A DNA stretch of 64,000 nt from positions 37,351 to 101,350 of the forward strand of contig JAEPRB010000150.1 of the NCBI GenBank assembly GCA_016758965.1, read 5' to 3'. The notes below the pieces were generated by a model. That model did not search any database and had not been told where the DNA came from. It worked only from the letters and a program-made list of their open reading frames with translations. Positions 35,245 to 50,388 of this stretch are shown in pieces (position 1 is the stretch's first letter; every line of letters starts with the position of its first letter). This DNA is from Circinella minor. Taxonomy: Eukaryota; Mucoromycota; Mucoromycetes; Mucorales; Lichtheimiaceae. A program made the translations under genes and the position numbers.

Positions 35245-37686
35245 TTATGGGAGAATCATATTTGCTCCGCACTTTTCAAGAACAGATTCGTGCAAAACAC
35301 CGTTATTAACAAAGAAGGTTAATAGTCTATTCAATAGTTCTAGTTGTTCGCTTGGAGAAAGGTTCCCAACAATTAAGCCCAGAATTTGCCCAACAGACTG
35401 ATTATGTGTCTATTTCAATGGTGAAACATTGAAGTAATACCATTTTAGTTTCACAAAAATAACCTCTTGCTTTTCTTTTCTTCTTTTTTCTTTTTATGTT
35501 ATTCAGGGACACAAACACAACCAATCCCAACCATAGATAACTGTACACACACACACACATATGTTTTAGATCTAACCGTAAATGAAAAAAAAAATTCTAA
35601 TTTACCTTTATGAAACTTGTATAATAAATTGATGCAAATAACCCCATAAGGAATTGACAATCCATACGGTCAGTCATACCACCATGACCAGGTATACTTT
35701 GTCCAAAGTCTTTGATATGGAATGCTCGCTTTACACCACTGGCAAAAAACCCACCGAAAGGCGCAATCAAAGAAGCAAAACAAGCCATAATTAAAGCATG
35801 AAGTTGAACAGGTGCGATCCATACTGTTGTCCAACCCTAATCATAGAAAGAAAAAAGAAAAAAATATCAAAAAAGGGGAACATTGATGTCAATTAAAAAA
35901 GAGTAAGATCTATTGTTTTTCCCTGAACCAAAAAAAAAAAAAACCTTCTAGTGCATCTTTTTATTTCTCCTACTTACAGCGTAATCAGTAATCGGTGCAA
36001 ATACTTCTGGAATCGCATAAGGTTTAAAGGTGAAGACTGGATTTTTTGGGTCGCATGATTCTGCTCTCCAAGCAGATGTTGCCAATTCCTAAATTAGAAA
36101 TTAGAGTTTGTAGTTTGAGTATATAGTTTACAAATATAGGTGGGACTTTTTTTTTTCGTGTAGAGGCAGAAAAAAAATCCATATGTTCTCTTTCTAGTCT
36201 CTTAAAGAAAAATCAAAAAACCACGTTACCTTTGCTGGGCAAACAAAATAATCGAAATGCATGAGTAAAGTGACCCACTATTATTATTTTTGATGTATAT
36301 ATAAAATATCTATATGATTAATATTTACCCCAAAAATATTACCTCAAATCTCATGCTATTTTTTCTTTAATATAGGAAAAAGGCATCATACCCAGGGCAC
36401 CTTTTTTTAATTTGAACTTACCAAAAATCCAAATACTAAAGTACAAACCCAAGCACCCAAGAATCCTTCAACTGTTTTTTTTGGGCTAAGCTTAATAAGT
36501 TGCGTTCGACCCCAGAAGAATCCACAGACGTAGGCAAAAATATCGTTGCAGATCACTAATGATACTGGGAGTACAAACCTATATATTTATAATCAGTATT
36601 ATTTTTTAGTACAACCCCACAATACCAAATCCATTAAATTCGTCTCCCTTTCTTTCATACACACACACTACCAAGAACAAATTTCACTCCTCTACCATTC
36701 CCAATTATTAATATATACTTTACCAAATTAAACCTTCAAGGATGTTATTCACAATGAAATGACTTTGAACAACAATTAAAATTAATGCCATATGAGTCCA
36801 ACCGAATTGAGCGAATTGACGCTTATAAAGTCCTTTGCGCAAGTTGGCAACAAAGAATACGAAACCTATATAATATACCAATAACAACAAATGAGTAAAA
36901 CTTCCCAAAACGGTAATTAAAAAAGAAAACATGATGGTTTCCGAGTAACGTGACATATGACTATTCCAACCGGAAAATTTTGTAACATGACATATAAAGG
37001 CTTAACTACGAAAACCCCCTTTTGTCGCATAAAACATATGCCAAATACCATGACAACCCCAAAGACAATTCGCATGCCCTTTTTCATTCTATTTACCAAT
37101 TACATAGAGTACAAAGCTGATAAAACGGTGGTGAGTGGCGAACGGCAATAAGAAAGCATCAACAAGAATAATCTCTTGGAAATAATATATAATCGATTCA
37201 CCATAAAGGAAATACATTGACGACACGAAAAAATACCTTTTTAAACGAATGTATTAGTTCTTTTATCGATATATAATATTATATTGGCAGCCCATTGAAA
37301 TGTATATATATGTATCCATCAACTAGTCAAAGTCCTAATTTATTTACTTACCATGAAAGTGTTTTATACCAACGTACTTGACTTTCTTTTGCAGGTGCTT
37401 GTGCAATTTGAACAACTTCTCCGTATACAATAATCTGAATGGCAGTGACCATCAAAATGATCCACATATGACCCGAGGCCAAAATAGTAAAAAAGGCACC
37501 AATCATCATGAATGTAGTAATTGTTCGGATCCACCAATTTTTCCATTTTTTCGCAGAAGCTTCTGCTGCCAACATGACGGGTTCTTTCTCTTCTTCTAAT
37601 TTCGTGACATTATGTTGTTGGGCACTGCTTTCAACTTTTTTATTGCTATCTAAAAGGATAGTTCGCCGTTTTCCACCACCACGCAT
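35245..37686 (-). CDS. CDS1: Phosphatidate cytidylyltransferase (CDP-diacylglycerol synthase)
   Basis: Makes CDP-diacylglycerol from phosphatidic acid and CTP in the ER membrane, the precursor of phosphatidylinositol, phosphatidylserine and cardiolipin. Eight exons on the minus strand (37686-37352, 37236-37097, 36865-36724, 36578-36422, 36277-36230, 36088-35978, 35836-35606, 35409-35245) give 442 residues. The family signature is intact near residues 355-375: '[20 protein letters not shown]' followed by GMTDRMD. Also typical are '[20 protein letters not shown]', '[13 protein letters not shown]' and '[10 protein letters not shown]'. Several hydrophobic segments are present, starting with '[20 protein letters not shown]' after a cytosolic N-terminal region of about 60 residues. 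Length and layout match fungal Cds1. Confidence 0.95.
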
Positions 37687-38015
37687 TATTAAAAAATAAA
37701 AGTTTACAAAAAAAAAAAAAAGTAAGGGAGAGAGAGGGAGAAAAAAAAAGGTTTTTAATAGTTGGGCATTATCTTTTTTCAACTTACTACTTTTTTTTTT
37801 CTTTGGGGACAAAAGAAAAAAAAAACAGTGCAAGCCCGTTACACAGAATTAGCACGTGAATTTAGGATATTTATGATGCTTTTTTTTGAAATGCAGAATT
37901 AAGGTCTCTTAAATTTTTATATAAATGGTTGGCTATTCTATGGAATACTTTGTGAGTGAGTGTATTTTCATACATAAATATATATTTGTATACATTAAAT
38001 TTTAAACTTCTAAAT
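37687..38015. other. Intergenic spacer
   Basis: Promoter of CDS1 (minus strand) and 3' flank of MSS51, both on the minus strand. Long A/T runs near 37708-37722 and 37790-37824; the open frame running past the CDS1 ATG is only a 5' extension through these runs. Confidence 0.5.
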
Positions 38016-39636
38016 CTATTCATCATCGTCTTCGGGTTGATGTGTTACATCATATCGTTTGCCACGAATACCCCAAATACCCCAATTGGCATTAATGGTT
38101 TGGCGAATATCCATCAAGTTCACGTCGCGCTTGAGACTGCTGAATTGATTTTCTGTCGGATTAAGAACCCAATCAAATTCTCCCTGATAATCTTGTTCAA
38201 CTGCTTCAATGTCAGTTTCGACATCGGCCTTGTCATAGCCAGTGATAAAGATCGGACATTTGGTTTCCAATGCCTTTTCAATCGACATCTTCCACCCTTC
38301 ACGTGCGGTTGCATGGCCAATACCAGGTGAAAATAAGAAAAACAAATCAGTATATGGGTCAAACTTGTCAATTTTTTCATGATAGTCATGGTAAAGGCTA
38401 TTGTCGTAGGTAAACATCAAACGTTCGTTTAACGATTCTGTATAAGATTCTTTGCCTGCTGGTAATGTATCAGGCCCAATAAAGTGAATGTGGAAAGGCG
38501 TATGAGGGAAAAGATATGCCAATTGAAGCCAAATGTATTGTGGTAAGGATGCTTCAGCGCGTGCACCCACTACATAGACGTTAATGGTTTCGGAACGAAT
38601 TAAAGTCACGCCATCTTTTGCTACCTCATTTCGTGGGTAGAGTACCGTTCGCAGTGCTAAACCAAAAATCACATTCCTTTGTAAGCACAGATAATTTTCT
38701 TTAAAGAAATAATATATATCATTTGAAAAGGAAAAAACTTACCAGAGATAGAACGCATGCCTTCTGTTGTGATTTCTTTGCCTAATTGATATGGACATGA
38801 TTCATGAAGAATAGATGCTACCGTGATTGGATATGTTAGAAGCTTGGAAACATGACGCATCGATCGATCTGAATCCATGGAAGGAAAACTACGGGTATAG
38901 AAGAAAACATCCCAATTTGCCATGTTGACAGTTTCATCAAATCCTTGAGTGGCTTTATAATGATAATTAAAAAGAAAATAAATATACCATTTAGTCTTGC
39001 TTAACCTTCAACTTTTTTAATTTGCAATCCAATCCAATCCAATCCAATCCCATTATATTTTCTGATTTTTTTTTTCTATTAAAAGTAAAACTTACTTGGA
39101 AATTCAAATTCTGTCATTGGTCTGCCCGAACGAAGATCATGATCATCTTCGTTTTGTTCTCTCAAAATATGACATATTTCTTGATGAGCTTGATATCCTT
39201 CATGATAATGTTCCTCACTACAATGGGTCGGATAACCACAGTCTGGACATTCATATACTGGAGCTTTTTTATGGTCATGATTTTCGTGAGTATCACATAC
39301 AGCACATACACCATATTTGTTGATTATGGCTGCACGATCGCGAAGTTCTGGCAGAGGAGACTTGGAAAGTTTATGAAAAAGATTGTCCGGTGAAAGCTTG
39401 ATTCTATTGCTTTGTTCAAAAGTAGAATCATATGAAGCATTCTTCTTGGAAGGGGAAAATAGACCTTTCCAAGAAATGGAGCGTGTTGTCATGACATTAT
39501 GTGCTGAAGCTGTTTTTGTAGTCGTTGTTGGAAATTTTAAACGTTGTTGTTGGTGTGTTGTAGTATTAGATACATTTCCACGAAGTGAAGAGAATGATCG
39601 AGTGATCGTTCGCGATGCAGGTCTCCACCGATTCAT
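38016..39636 (-). CDS. MSS51: MSS51-like mitochondrial protein (MYND zinc finger)
   Basis: In yeast, Mss51 activates COX1 mRNA translation and couples it to cytochrome oxidase assembly on the matrix side of the inner membrane. Three exons on the minus strand (39636-39096, 38952-38743, 38656-38016) give 463 residues. The first 60 residues are Arg/Ser/Thr-rich with almost no acids ('MNRWRPASRTITRSFSSLRG'), a good presequence. A Cys/His finger follows at about residues 110-160: 'CAVCDTHENHDHKKAPVYEC', then PDCGYPTHC, HYHEGYQAHQEICH. The C-terminal domain has the family blocks 'NWDVFFYTRSFPSMDSDRSM', 'INVYVVGARAEASLP', 'HFIGPD' and 'FSPGIGH'. The 3' end is acidic (QPEDDDE). Confidence 0.92.
39025..39050. 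repeat. (CAATC)5 minisatellite in MSS51 intron 1
   Basis: Five tandem CAATC/AATCC units inside the first intron of MSS51. Confidence 0.9.
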
Positions 39637-41076
39637 TTGTTTTTAAAATAGTAACAATAATAATAATAGAAGGTCAGTAGCACTACTTAACACAGACAAC
39701 TTTTTTTTTACAACTCCAGGAAAATTTTAAGAAAGCGCTGGACACCCGCCACCGGCCGACCCTGGCCAGAGACTAGAAAGGCGCGAATTAAAATCAACAA
39801 TGGTCGTAAGAGCCACGTACGATAAAACATGTGTGAATAAAATAAAAAAGAACTGTTCTTTTCTTTTTTTCATTCTTCCAAAAATGTGTACATAGAGTAT
39901 ATCTCTTAAACTTCTTTGATATAAAACCAGTTACATTTTCTCATGTCTTCTTAGTATAAATAGCAAATATTTTTCTTACTTTCAAGTGGGAGGAGAACTC
40001 GTTGGGACAAGTGATGACACTTTTTTTTTCTTACCCCACATTAAGATAAATTTATTAAGCCGACTTACCGCGCACATACAACTAACTTTTCCAGCTATGC
40101 AAAGGGCAAGGATGTACGTACTTGGAGAGAAGAACATATAATTTTTATTATGCGAAAGTGACACCGCTGAGTTTTCTTGCAGATGCATGACACCTAATCA
40201 TCTATCAAGAAGTCTATAATAGCAAAGTATGAAATTGAAAGACTCTTACAGCAGTATTGCCTGTTGGAATAAAATTTCAGCTTATTGAAGGATAACTCAT
40301 GTATAAGAAAATTTATTTATTTGTCATTTTCAAAGATCACAAGAGTGTATACAAACAATCATATAGAACTTTCGGCATGAACATCGATTTGAACTAGATA
40401 ACTATCTCCAATAACGAATAATATAAACTATACTAACATATCTATAATAGCTAGTTCAACTTTGTGTCCTTATTAATTGTTATTTTGTTATAAAACTAAA
40501 GATTGGTAATATCTGGATATAACCAGGAGGACAAACGGCACCATCACCGTTTCATTATTTTGATGAGCAATAATATCATTCTTGCTACCGAAAGAAGTAC
40601 ACTTCCCATATTTGGAACGAAAGTATATTAAGCCGTTTAAATAGTCTTATTTATACCTAAGTTTTATGTGTATTGATTAGTTCGCGAGATATTGGAGATA
40701 CCAAAGTTTTTGTGAAAAAGCTTTAAAAGATGGTAAAGTGTGCTTTATTTTTCTTGCTGCCAACTTTTCAAAATGAATTAGCGCTGCTTTTTGACATGAT
40801 TGCCTTGATAATTAGTAAATTTTCTTTTTAATTTTGAAAAAAATAGCGAATGATGAATGCTGTATCCAATCTTGGGATATAATTTTTTGTAAATCAAGTA
40901 GAGAGCTTCATCACTCCAACTACTGCTTATGGTAATGAATACCACAGCCTGTTAATTCGTGTAGTCACAATCGATTTTAAAGTGTTCGCTCCGCGGAACT
41001 TATTACGTCCATTTTATTTTTCACCTTTAGCAACTAAACCAATACATACAACCTTATATTTTTTTTAAATACAATA
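39637..41076. promoter_or_regulatory. Divergent promoter region MSS51/SNT1-like
   Basis: About 1.4 kb between divergent genes. A GC-rich island unusual for this window lies at about 39733-39790, just upstream of MSS51, with CCGGCCG and GGCGCGAA words. Near the other gene, 40991-40996 is CCGCGG inside a GTTC...GAAC dyad. The middle (39900-40950) is AT-rich with no gene supported. Confidence 0.45.
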
Positions 41077-44000
41077 ATGAGCGTTGCGGGCTCAACATCA
41101 TCACGCGGAACCCATTCTCGCTCACGGTCCCGGTCTAGATCACCACCTTATAATGATGGACGTTACATGCCACCACGTTACAGTTCTCGTTACGATTCTT
41201 ATAGCTACCGCCCAAGAAGTGCAATGTCCAATGCCATTGACGATTATAGAGAATTAAGAGACCGAGATCGTGATCGTGATAGAGATAGAGGAAGGGATCG
41301 ACTTCCATTGAATATGCGAGACGACCGATATATTTCAAGGGGTAGAGACAGGTTTGTAATACTCTTCGTTTTTTCTTTATTGTCATGAATTATTTTTGAA
41401 TGACAAATAAATAAAAAAACGAGAAAAGGGGGTTGTTGTATTATTAATGTAGAAAAAGAAAATTTCTAGCAAAAGAGACATTTGTAATAAACATAACCGT
41501 TAATGAATAAAAATAGAGATAATCGATATCCACCACGTTATTATCGCGATGATCTACCCCCACCCCATCATTATCCACCTTCTTCGATTCCACGAGAATA
41601 TCCAAAACCTTCGTCAAGTGGTTCAGTGCGTCGAGATAGTAAGCTCAATATTTTATTTTTATAAAGACAACAATAACAACTTCAACGAACAACAACAATA
41701 AGTTAATACATGAAAAAAAAAAACGTTTTGTGTAGCAAGTAGCGAGAGGATCAAAGATTCAAAAAACGTAGCACCAACAAATTTTAATAAAGATGTAAAA
41801 GAAGATATACGCATGGGGAATAACGGTCCTGATACATATACACCACCACCACGTTATAATGATTGGCATCGTGATCGCGATCGTGACCGTGATCGTGAAC
41901 GAGATAGACGTTATCGTGATGATTGGAGAGATATGGACATGAGGAGTCGTGATAGGGATAGGTAATAATATTAGTCTGGAGTTTTGTTTAATACGTGATA
42001 ACTCCAAGTTATTAAAATTTGCTATAATAATATCTATAATAGCTATATGATGCGATACGATAATTCAGGATACGGTCCACCACCACCACCACTTGCACCA
42101 CCTTCATTATCAATGTCTTACGCACCGTTTGGTGGTGATTCATATCGGCCTGACCGCGACCGTGATCGTGACATGCCACCTTCACCTGGCGGTCCTCATT
42201 TACCCTATTATGACAGAGACCGTATGGACGATCGTGATTTTTATAGACATGCACCTCGTAATGGACCGATGGATACAGATCGTTATCGTGGACGACCAGC
42301 ACGCTCATGGGGTCCAAATTCGAGTCCAGCACCTTCAACAATTGGACCTATTAAGGGAGGACGTGTTAATGATCGTGACCGCGAACGCGAAGGAAGCGTT
42401 AAAAGTCCTCGAAGTGCTACTTCAGCAAGTGGCGTACCCCCATGGGCTCCAGTCCCATCTTCTTCAGCAGCAACTACACCAACGACTCAACGACCTGGAA
42501 GAGACGATATAAAATCGGATGATATGGAAAGGGCTGCTGGTTTTGGTAATTCTTTCATTTTTGTTTCATTTTTTAAGCCGTTTGTTTCTAACATACCAGC
42601 AACCTAATACAATCTTTTTTTTTTATTTTTTTAATTCATTGTTTTTCTTTCCCGCAAATTTTGTTTTTCTCATTCCAAATTACCCTCCAAAAGAAAACAT
42701 AGAAAGTGGATCAGCAATAACACCGAAACGAGGAAATACACCTGACCGTAAAGAAAATGATAGAATGGATTTTGATCAACTATCAGCTACTACAGCAAGC
42801 GAACGGCCGTCACCACCTCAATCATCGACTACTTCTGAGATCGTGGAGACTGTAAAGACAAAATCTGAATTAAAACCTGAATCTGTACCTCAACAGGGCG
42901 AGAATAATAATGATCGTGATGAAGAAGTTAAAGTGAAAAAGGAATATGAAGAACAATCAACTATAGGAGAGGATATGGATACATTAACGATGCCATTGCA
43001 ACCATCTTCAGGATCTGGAGACAACATTGCCGAACAACCAAAACTTGAAAGTGACAAAACGCCACGGACAACTACTTCTGATGTTACCCAGACAACTGCT
43101 CCGCAAATGGGCGAAGAAGTACCTGCGCAGCAACCACAGCAGCCTGCAACTGTAGCAACTGCTAGCAAGGATATTTCTAGTGGTACACCTACTACTACAG
43201 AAACCACTAACAAGGATATTTCTAATGATACACCTGCTATTACAAAGATTGCTAATAAAGATATTTCTAGTGATACACCTGCTGTTACAAAGACAGCTAA
43301 CAAGGATATTTCTAGTGATATATCTACTACCACAGCAACCACTAGCAAGGATGTTTCTAGTGATATACCTGCTGGAACTATAGATATGGACGCCCCTGTG
43401 TCAACTGCTACTGAAAGCGAAACTCAGCATGTTGAAGAGGCAATATCCGACACAAATAAACAAATGACACAACAGGAGATAGTTGAACGTATTGATCAAA
43501 TTGAGAACGATATTACTATGTATGAAGAAATGCTAGAACAAATGGATAAAAATGAAGAAGAAACTGTGGAAGAAGTAAAAAAGGAAACAAACAGTGACGA
43601 CGAGGAACGTGGAGCGACATTAAAAACTGCAACAGTAGATGCTACAGGTGGAGAAGAGGTTACTGGATCATTTTCAGAAACAGCACAAGAACAAAAGGAA
43701 CGTGAAGAAGAAGAAGCTGCAAGACAGCAAGCACTTCAGGTGATTAGCGAAGAAACCAGTCGAGCACAACCCATGGCTGATATTGATAATTTGTCGTCAC
43801 TTAGAGCTTCACCAGTGATGCGCAAACGTCCTCAACTTTTGATCAACCAAGTACGTTCCAACGACGAAACAGATGATTTGCTTTCAGAAAAGCTTATCGC
43901 CGACAACCGCAAAATTGCGAAGGACAACTCCAAAATGATTGGTGGATGGCAAGGTAAAGCAGATACTGGTGCAGATTGGTCAGATGAAGAGGAATGGACA

Positions 44001-46901
44001 AAACCTTTGTATCGATCTATTGAAGAATTCCCATGTTACAAGGAAAATGTCAAAAATTTTGACAAGGTCAGAGTATCGGTTGCCAATAGTATGGCGGAAC
44101 ATAACAAAAAGATGAAAAAGAAGGAATTACGCCTTAAGAAAGAATTCCGAGAACGATACGAAGATTGGAAAAAGCGAAATATTTCTTTGGATATCATCCG
44201 GGACCATGAGCGACGGGCATCTGAAAAGTATACATATCGTTCTCAGTCGCGTCGTCGTGTTGAGGAAGAGTCTGACGAACTTGTGGATGGTGTCGTTTTC
44301 AATGGTGATAGCGATGCTTTACGATTTAGTGCAGATGGTCCTGGTAATAACTACGGTGGGCCAGCGCAAAATGCATGGACATCTGATGCAGCACGATCGG
44401 AAGCCGAACTTCTTGAAATCATTCAGTCACTCGAATCGGCAGATATGCGAAATCCTGAGTTACGTGCAGCAAAAACAACTGCCACTATTCCATCGATGAT
44501 TCTTGATGAAAAGGAGCGTATGCGTACTTTTGACGATAGAAGAGGTCTTGTGATGGATCCATTGACGTATTATCATACTGGCTCTGAAACTGAAGATCAT
44601 TGGACACAGCAAGAAATGACCAACTTTATGGAAAGCTACATGCAATACCCCAAACAATTTGACAAAATTGCTGCTGCGGTCAAAACTAAGTCAGCACCTC
44701 AATGTGTCTTATTCTATTATCGAAAAAAGACAAAGATTGATTTCAAGGCGCTTGTTAGCAAGGGACGCCGAGGAAAGGCTGGAAAGAGAAGAGATAGGCT
44801 AGCAGAAGCTATTCGACGAGCTACAGGTGCATCGACTACAAGAAAGGGTAAAAGTAAGGGATCTGCCTTGATGACTGATATTGGCGAAGCCCAGGTATCT
44901 CGCAAAGCCAAGCAGCAGAAGGAAACCGAGCGAAAAAGTCGCGAGCTCCGTGAATTGGAAGAAGCAAACGCGTACTGGGATGGTGTACACGAGCGTCGAC
45001 GAACAAAAAGACCGGGTCCGACACCTTCTGCCTCAACACCAACAAATACAGCTCAAGGATCTCCTTCAACTGTGACAAATCCATTCGGATCATCGGTGAC
45101 AGGAGATGAATTGGACAAAGGACGTGGTGATAAACGACGGTTACCAAGACGTACTAAAGGTCGATCACCTAGAGGGTCTGTGGGTGGCACCCAAAGTGTA
45201 CCTAGTGATACTACCACAATTCCTCCCAGCAGCAGCAGCAATACTAACAATCCTGAGTCAGGAGATGAAATGGATTCTTCAGAACGAAATGTGGCAACGA
45301 CTGCAAAATGGACAGATGAGGATAAAAAAGCTGCTATTGAAGCATTCAAGGTACATGGTCGTAACTTTACACATGTAGCAACCCTTGTTGGGACAAAGAC
45401 TGAAGATCAATGTCGTAATTTTTATCACAATTACAAGCGCAAATATGGCCCTAATGCTTTTGATGAAGAATCTGAAACAACTCCAACTTCACCATCGATT
45501 GCATCTACATCGGCCGTTGTTTCTGTTCCTGTTGCAGTGACAACCTCTGCCACACCACCATCTTTACCTAGTACAACAACCGGCGCACAACCAACGGCAA
45601 CTGTAAATGATATTACAGTACGACCTGATCTGAAGGCTGAAGAGGAGGATGCAGCAGCAGCATTGATGGGTATGTGTAGAATGGGTGCAACTACTCCGCC
45701 AGCGACTTCTACAAGTACAAAACCAACACAAGGTCACACACGTACATTATCAACTCAAATGGATGAAAAACCACGAAGCTCAGTTTCATCCACTACAAAC
45801 GTACCTGGTCAACGGCGACGACGTGCTCGTACTTCGTCAGGAAAAGCTGTTGATAGCGATGTTATGGAGGAATGGATGGAAGCGGAATTTTCTGCAAGTC
45901 GACCGACACGTAGACCTGGTCGACCTCCAGGAACGACAATGTCGTCTGATGCAGCTAAAAGACCAGCATATTCATCATACTGGACTGTTTCTGAAAAGAG
46001 TGAGTTGATACGATGTTTGGAAAAATATGGATGTGATTGGGAGAAGGTGGCGAATATATTGACTTCGAAAACAGCAACACAAGTACGGAACTTTTATGTC
46101 AATAATGAAGAAAAAATGCAATTGGACGAAGTGGTTAAACGGTATGAACGAGCTCATCAACAACAACAGCAGCAGCAATCTTCCGCTACTGTACCTATTC
46201 CACCTACTCAATCGCAACAAATACAACCACAACAGCGTCAACCAACTCCACAAGCACCTCCGCCTTCACTGGCTTCTTCTGGTCAATCACAACCACATCA
46301 CTCACAAGAGCCAGCTAGGGCACAACCAGGCAGTTATGATGAAAGTTCAAAAGCGCATTTTCGTGTACTGCAAAACTTACCATTTCCTCAACCAGTTGCA
46401 ACAGAGCAGCCTACTTATACAAGTCTAGCAATGGGTAGTGCTCCTCGCGTAGGATATTATACACCATCGCCTCCAGCACCACCACCAACACAGGTACCAC
46501 ATCCAACACCACCGGGAAGACAACCGATGCATAGTTATCACGGCCCACCACCTCCTGGATATTCTTCATTACATCCACATCCACCGCCTGGTCCACAATC
46601 ATCACCTCCATCAAGATCCGCTACTGTATCACCTTATCCACCACATCCACTACCTCAATCGCAACATCATCATACTACTTCTACTCCTCCGCATCCACCA
46701 CAACCATATTCTCATATTCATCCTGATCGACCGTCACATTCGATTTCTTCTTCACATCAACAACGGCGACCACCCCATTTAACTACAAGTATGTCTGAAA
46801 CGGCTTCTTCATCAGTAACTAAGGTTGCTGATCTTTTGAACAGTGATGAACCTAGTGACTCAACCAATCAAAATAATAATTGGGAATCATGGTTTTCTTA
46901 A
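41077..46901 (+). CDS. SNT1: SNT1/NCoR-like SANT-domain corepressor
   Basis: Likely scaffold of a Set3/NCoR-type histone deacetylase complex in the nucleus. Five exons (41077-41351, 41517-41638, 41736-41961, 42043-42545, 42703-46901) give 1774 residues. The N-terminal 330 residues are Arg/Asp/Ser/Pro-rich with RD dipeptide runs. A 15-residue repeat lies at 43164-43388. Three SANT/Myb-like domains follow: near 1005 ('HWTQQEMTNFMESYMQYPKQ', with the QCVLFYYRKK end typical of the NCoR deacetylase-activating domain), near 1245 ('KWTDEDKKAAIEAFKVHGRN', DQCRNFYHNYKRKYG) and near 1468 ('YWTVSEKSELIRCLEKYGCD', TQVRNFYVNNEEK). A helix-rich basic segment precedes SANT1. The C terminus is Gln/Pro/His-rich and disordered. 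The long antisense frame at 42890-43348 is a shadow. Confidence 0.9.
43164..43388 (+). repeat. 45-bp coding minisatellite (about 5 units)
   Basis: Five imperfect 45-base units encode a 15-residue repeat with consensus like KDISSDTPAVTKTAN. Units differ at several third positions and some residues, so the array is not newly made. It lies in the disordered N-terminal region of the SNT1-like protein. Confidence 0.85.
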
Positions 46902-47749
46902 ACATATTTGCATATTCTCCTCGTTTTTCGTTTGTGTTTTTTTCACTCTTCTAATTGTGTACATTAATAATAATATTATGTTTTTTTTTTCCTTTTCATT
47001 TACTTTTTTTATATTAAAAATAAAAAAGAAATATTTTCAGCTTTATCACATATAGTTAAAATTAAATATATTTATATTTATATTTATATATATGCATTTA
47101 GCTCCTCGTCATAACACAAATGTACAAAAAATAGCAGTAATATGTTAAACAGTAAAGAAATAAAGTAGTTTGGATGATTATTAGGGGGTGAAGTTCATCA
47201 ATAATATACATATTGATAAAAAAACACATAAAGTAGAGTCATTCAATTATTGTTAGGATCATCCACATAATTACTATTATTATAATATAAAAATGGTAAA
47301 ATGAGTGTTGTATTTTGTGTTTGGTGGCGACACGTGAAAGGATAAAAAGAACTACTTTTAGACTAAGACTATTAATGTATAATATGTGTATATGCTAATA
47401 TTATCCCCTTACTTTTGTCGATAACATTTTATATAGTGAAATTTCCTCCCTCTTTTTTTCTGGCCTCTGCGTTCAATAGATTTTTTGCGGGGTGGATGTG
47501 TGTATTGAACTATAAACAGGGATAACCTATTAACATAAAAAAGAGAGATACAAATCAAATCAATAAGGAGTTGCTCCGTTTGTCTTTTTTTATTTAACTA
47601 CGCCCTTTTTTTTCCTTCATTTATTTTCTTTCCCTTTTTTTTTTTTGTTTTTTTCTCTTTTCCTCTCTTTTTTCTCTCTTTCTTTTACTGTTTGATAATA
47701 ATAATTAGGTATTATACATATAATTTATTTTTAATTAAAACTTCATCTT
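46902..47749. other. Intergenic spacer
   Basis: 3' flank of the SNT1-like gene and promoter of the kinase gene. It includes TATTTA repeats near 47070-47090 and a long pyrimidine-rich tract (T with C) at about 47580-47690, just before the kinase ATG, typical of a fungal 5' leader. No gene is seen. Confidence 0.5.

Positions 47750-50388
<2,639 letters not shown>

Noticed and set aside
39025..39050. Telomere-like repeat
   Set aside because: The unit is CAATC, not TTAGGG, and it lies inside an MSS51 intron.
42519..42702. N-terminal 60 residues of the long SNT1-like frame
   Set aside because: This is an intron read as coding; the exon ends at 42545 in another frame and resumes at 42703.
42890..43348. 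152-codon antisense frame
   Set aside because: It is the shadow of the 45-bp repeat region of the SNT1-like gene; the plus strand frame continues into SANT domains.
44206..44499. Alternate-frame ORFs inside SNT1-like exon 5
   Set aside because: All are shadows of the single long coding frame.
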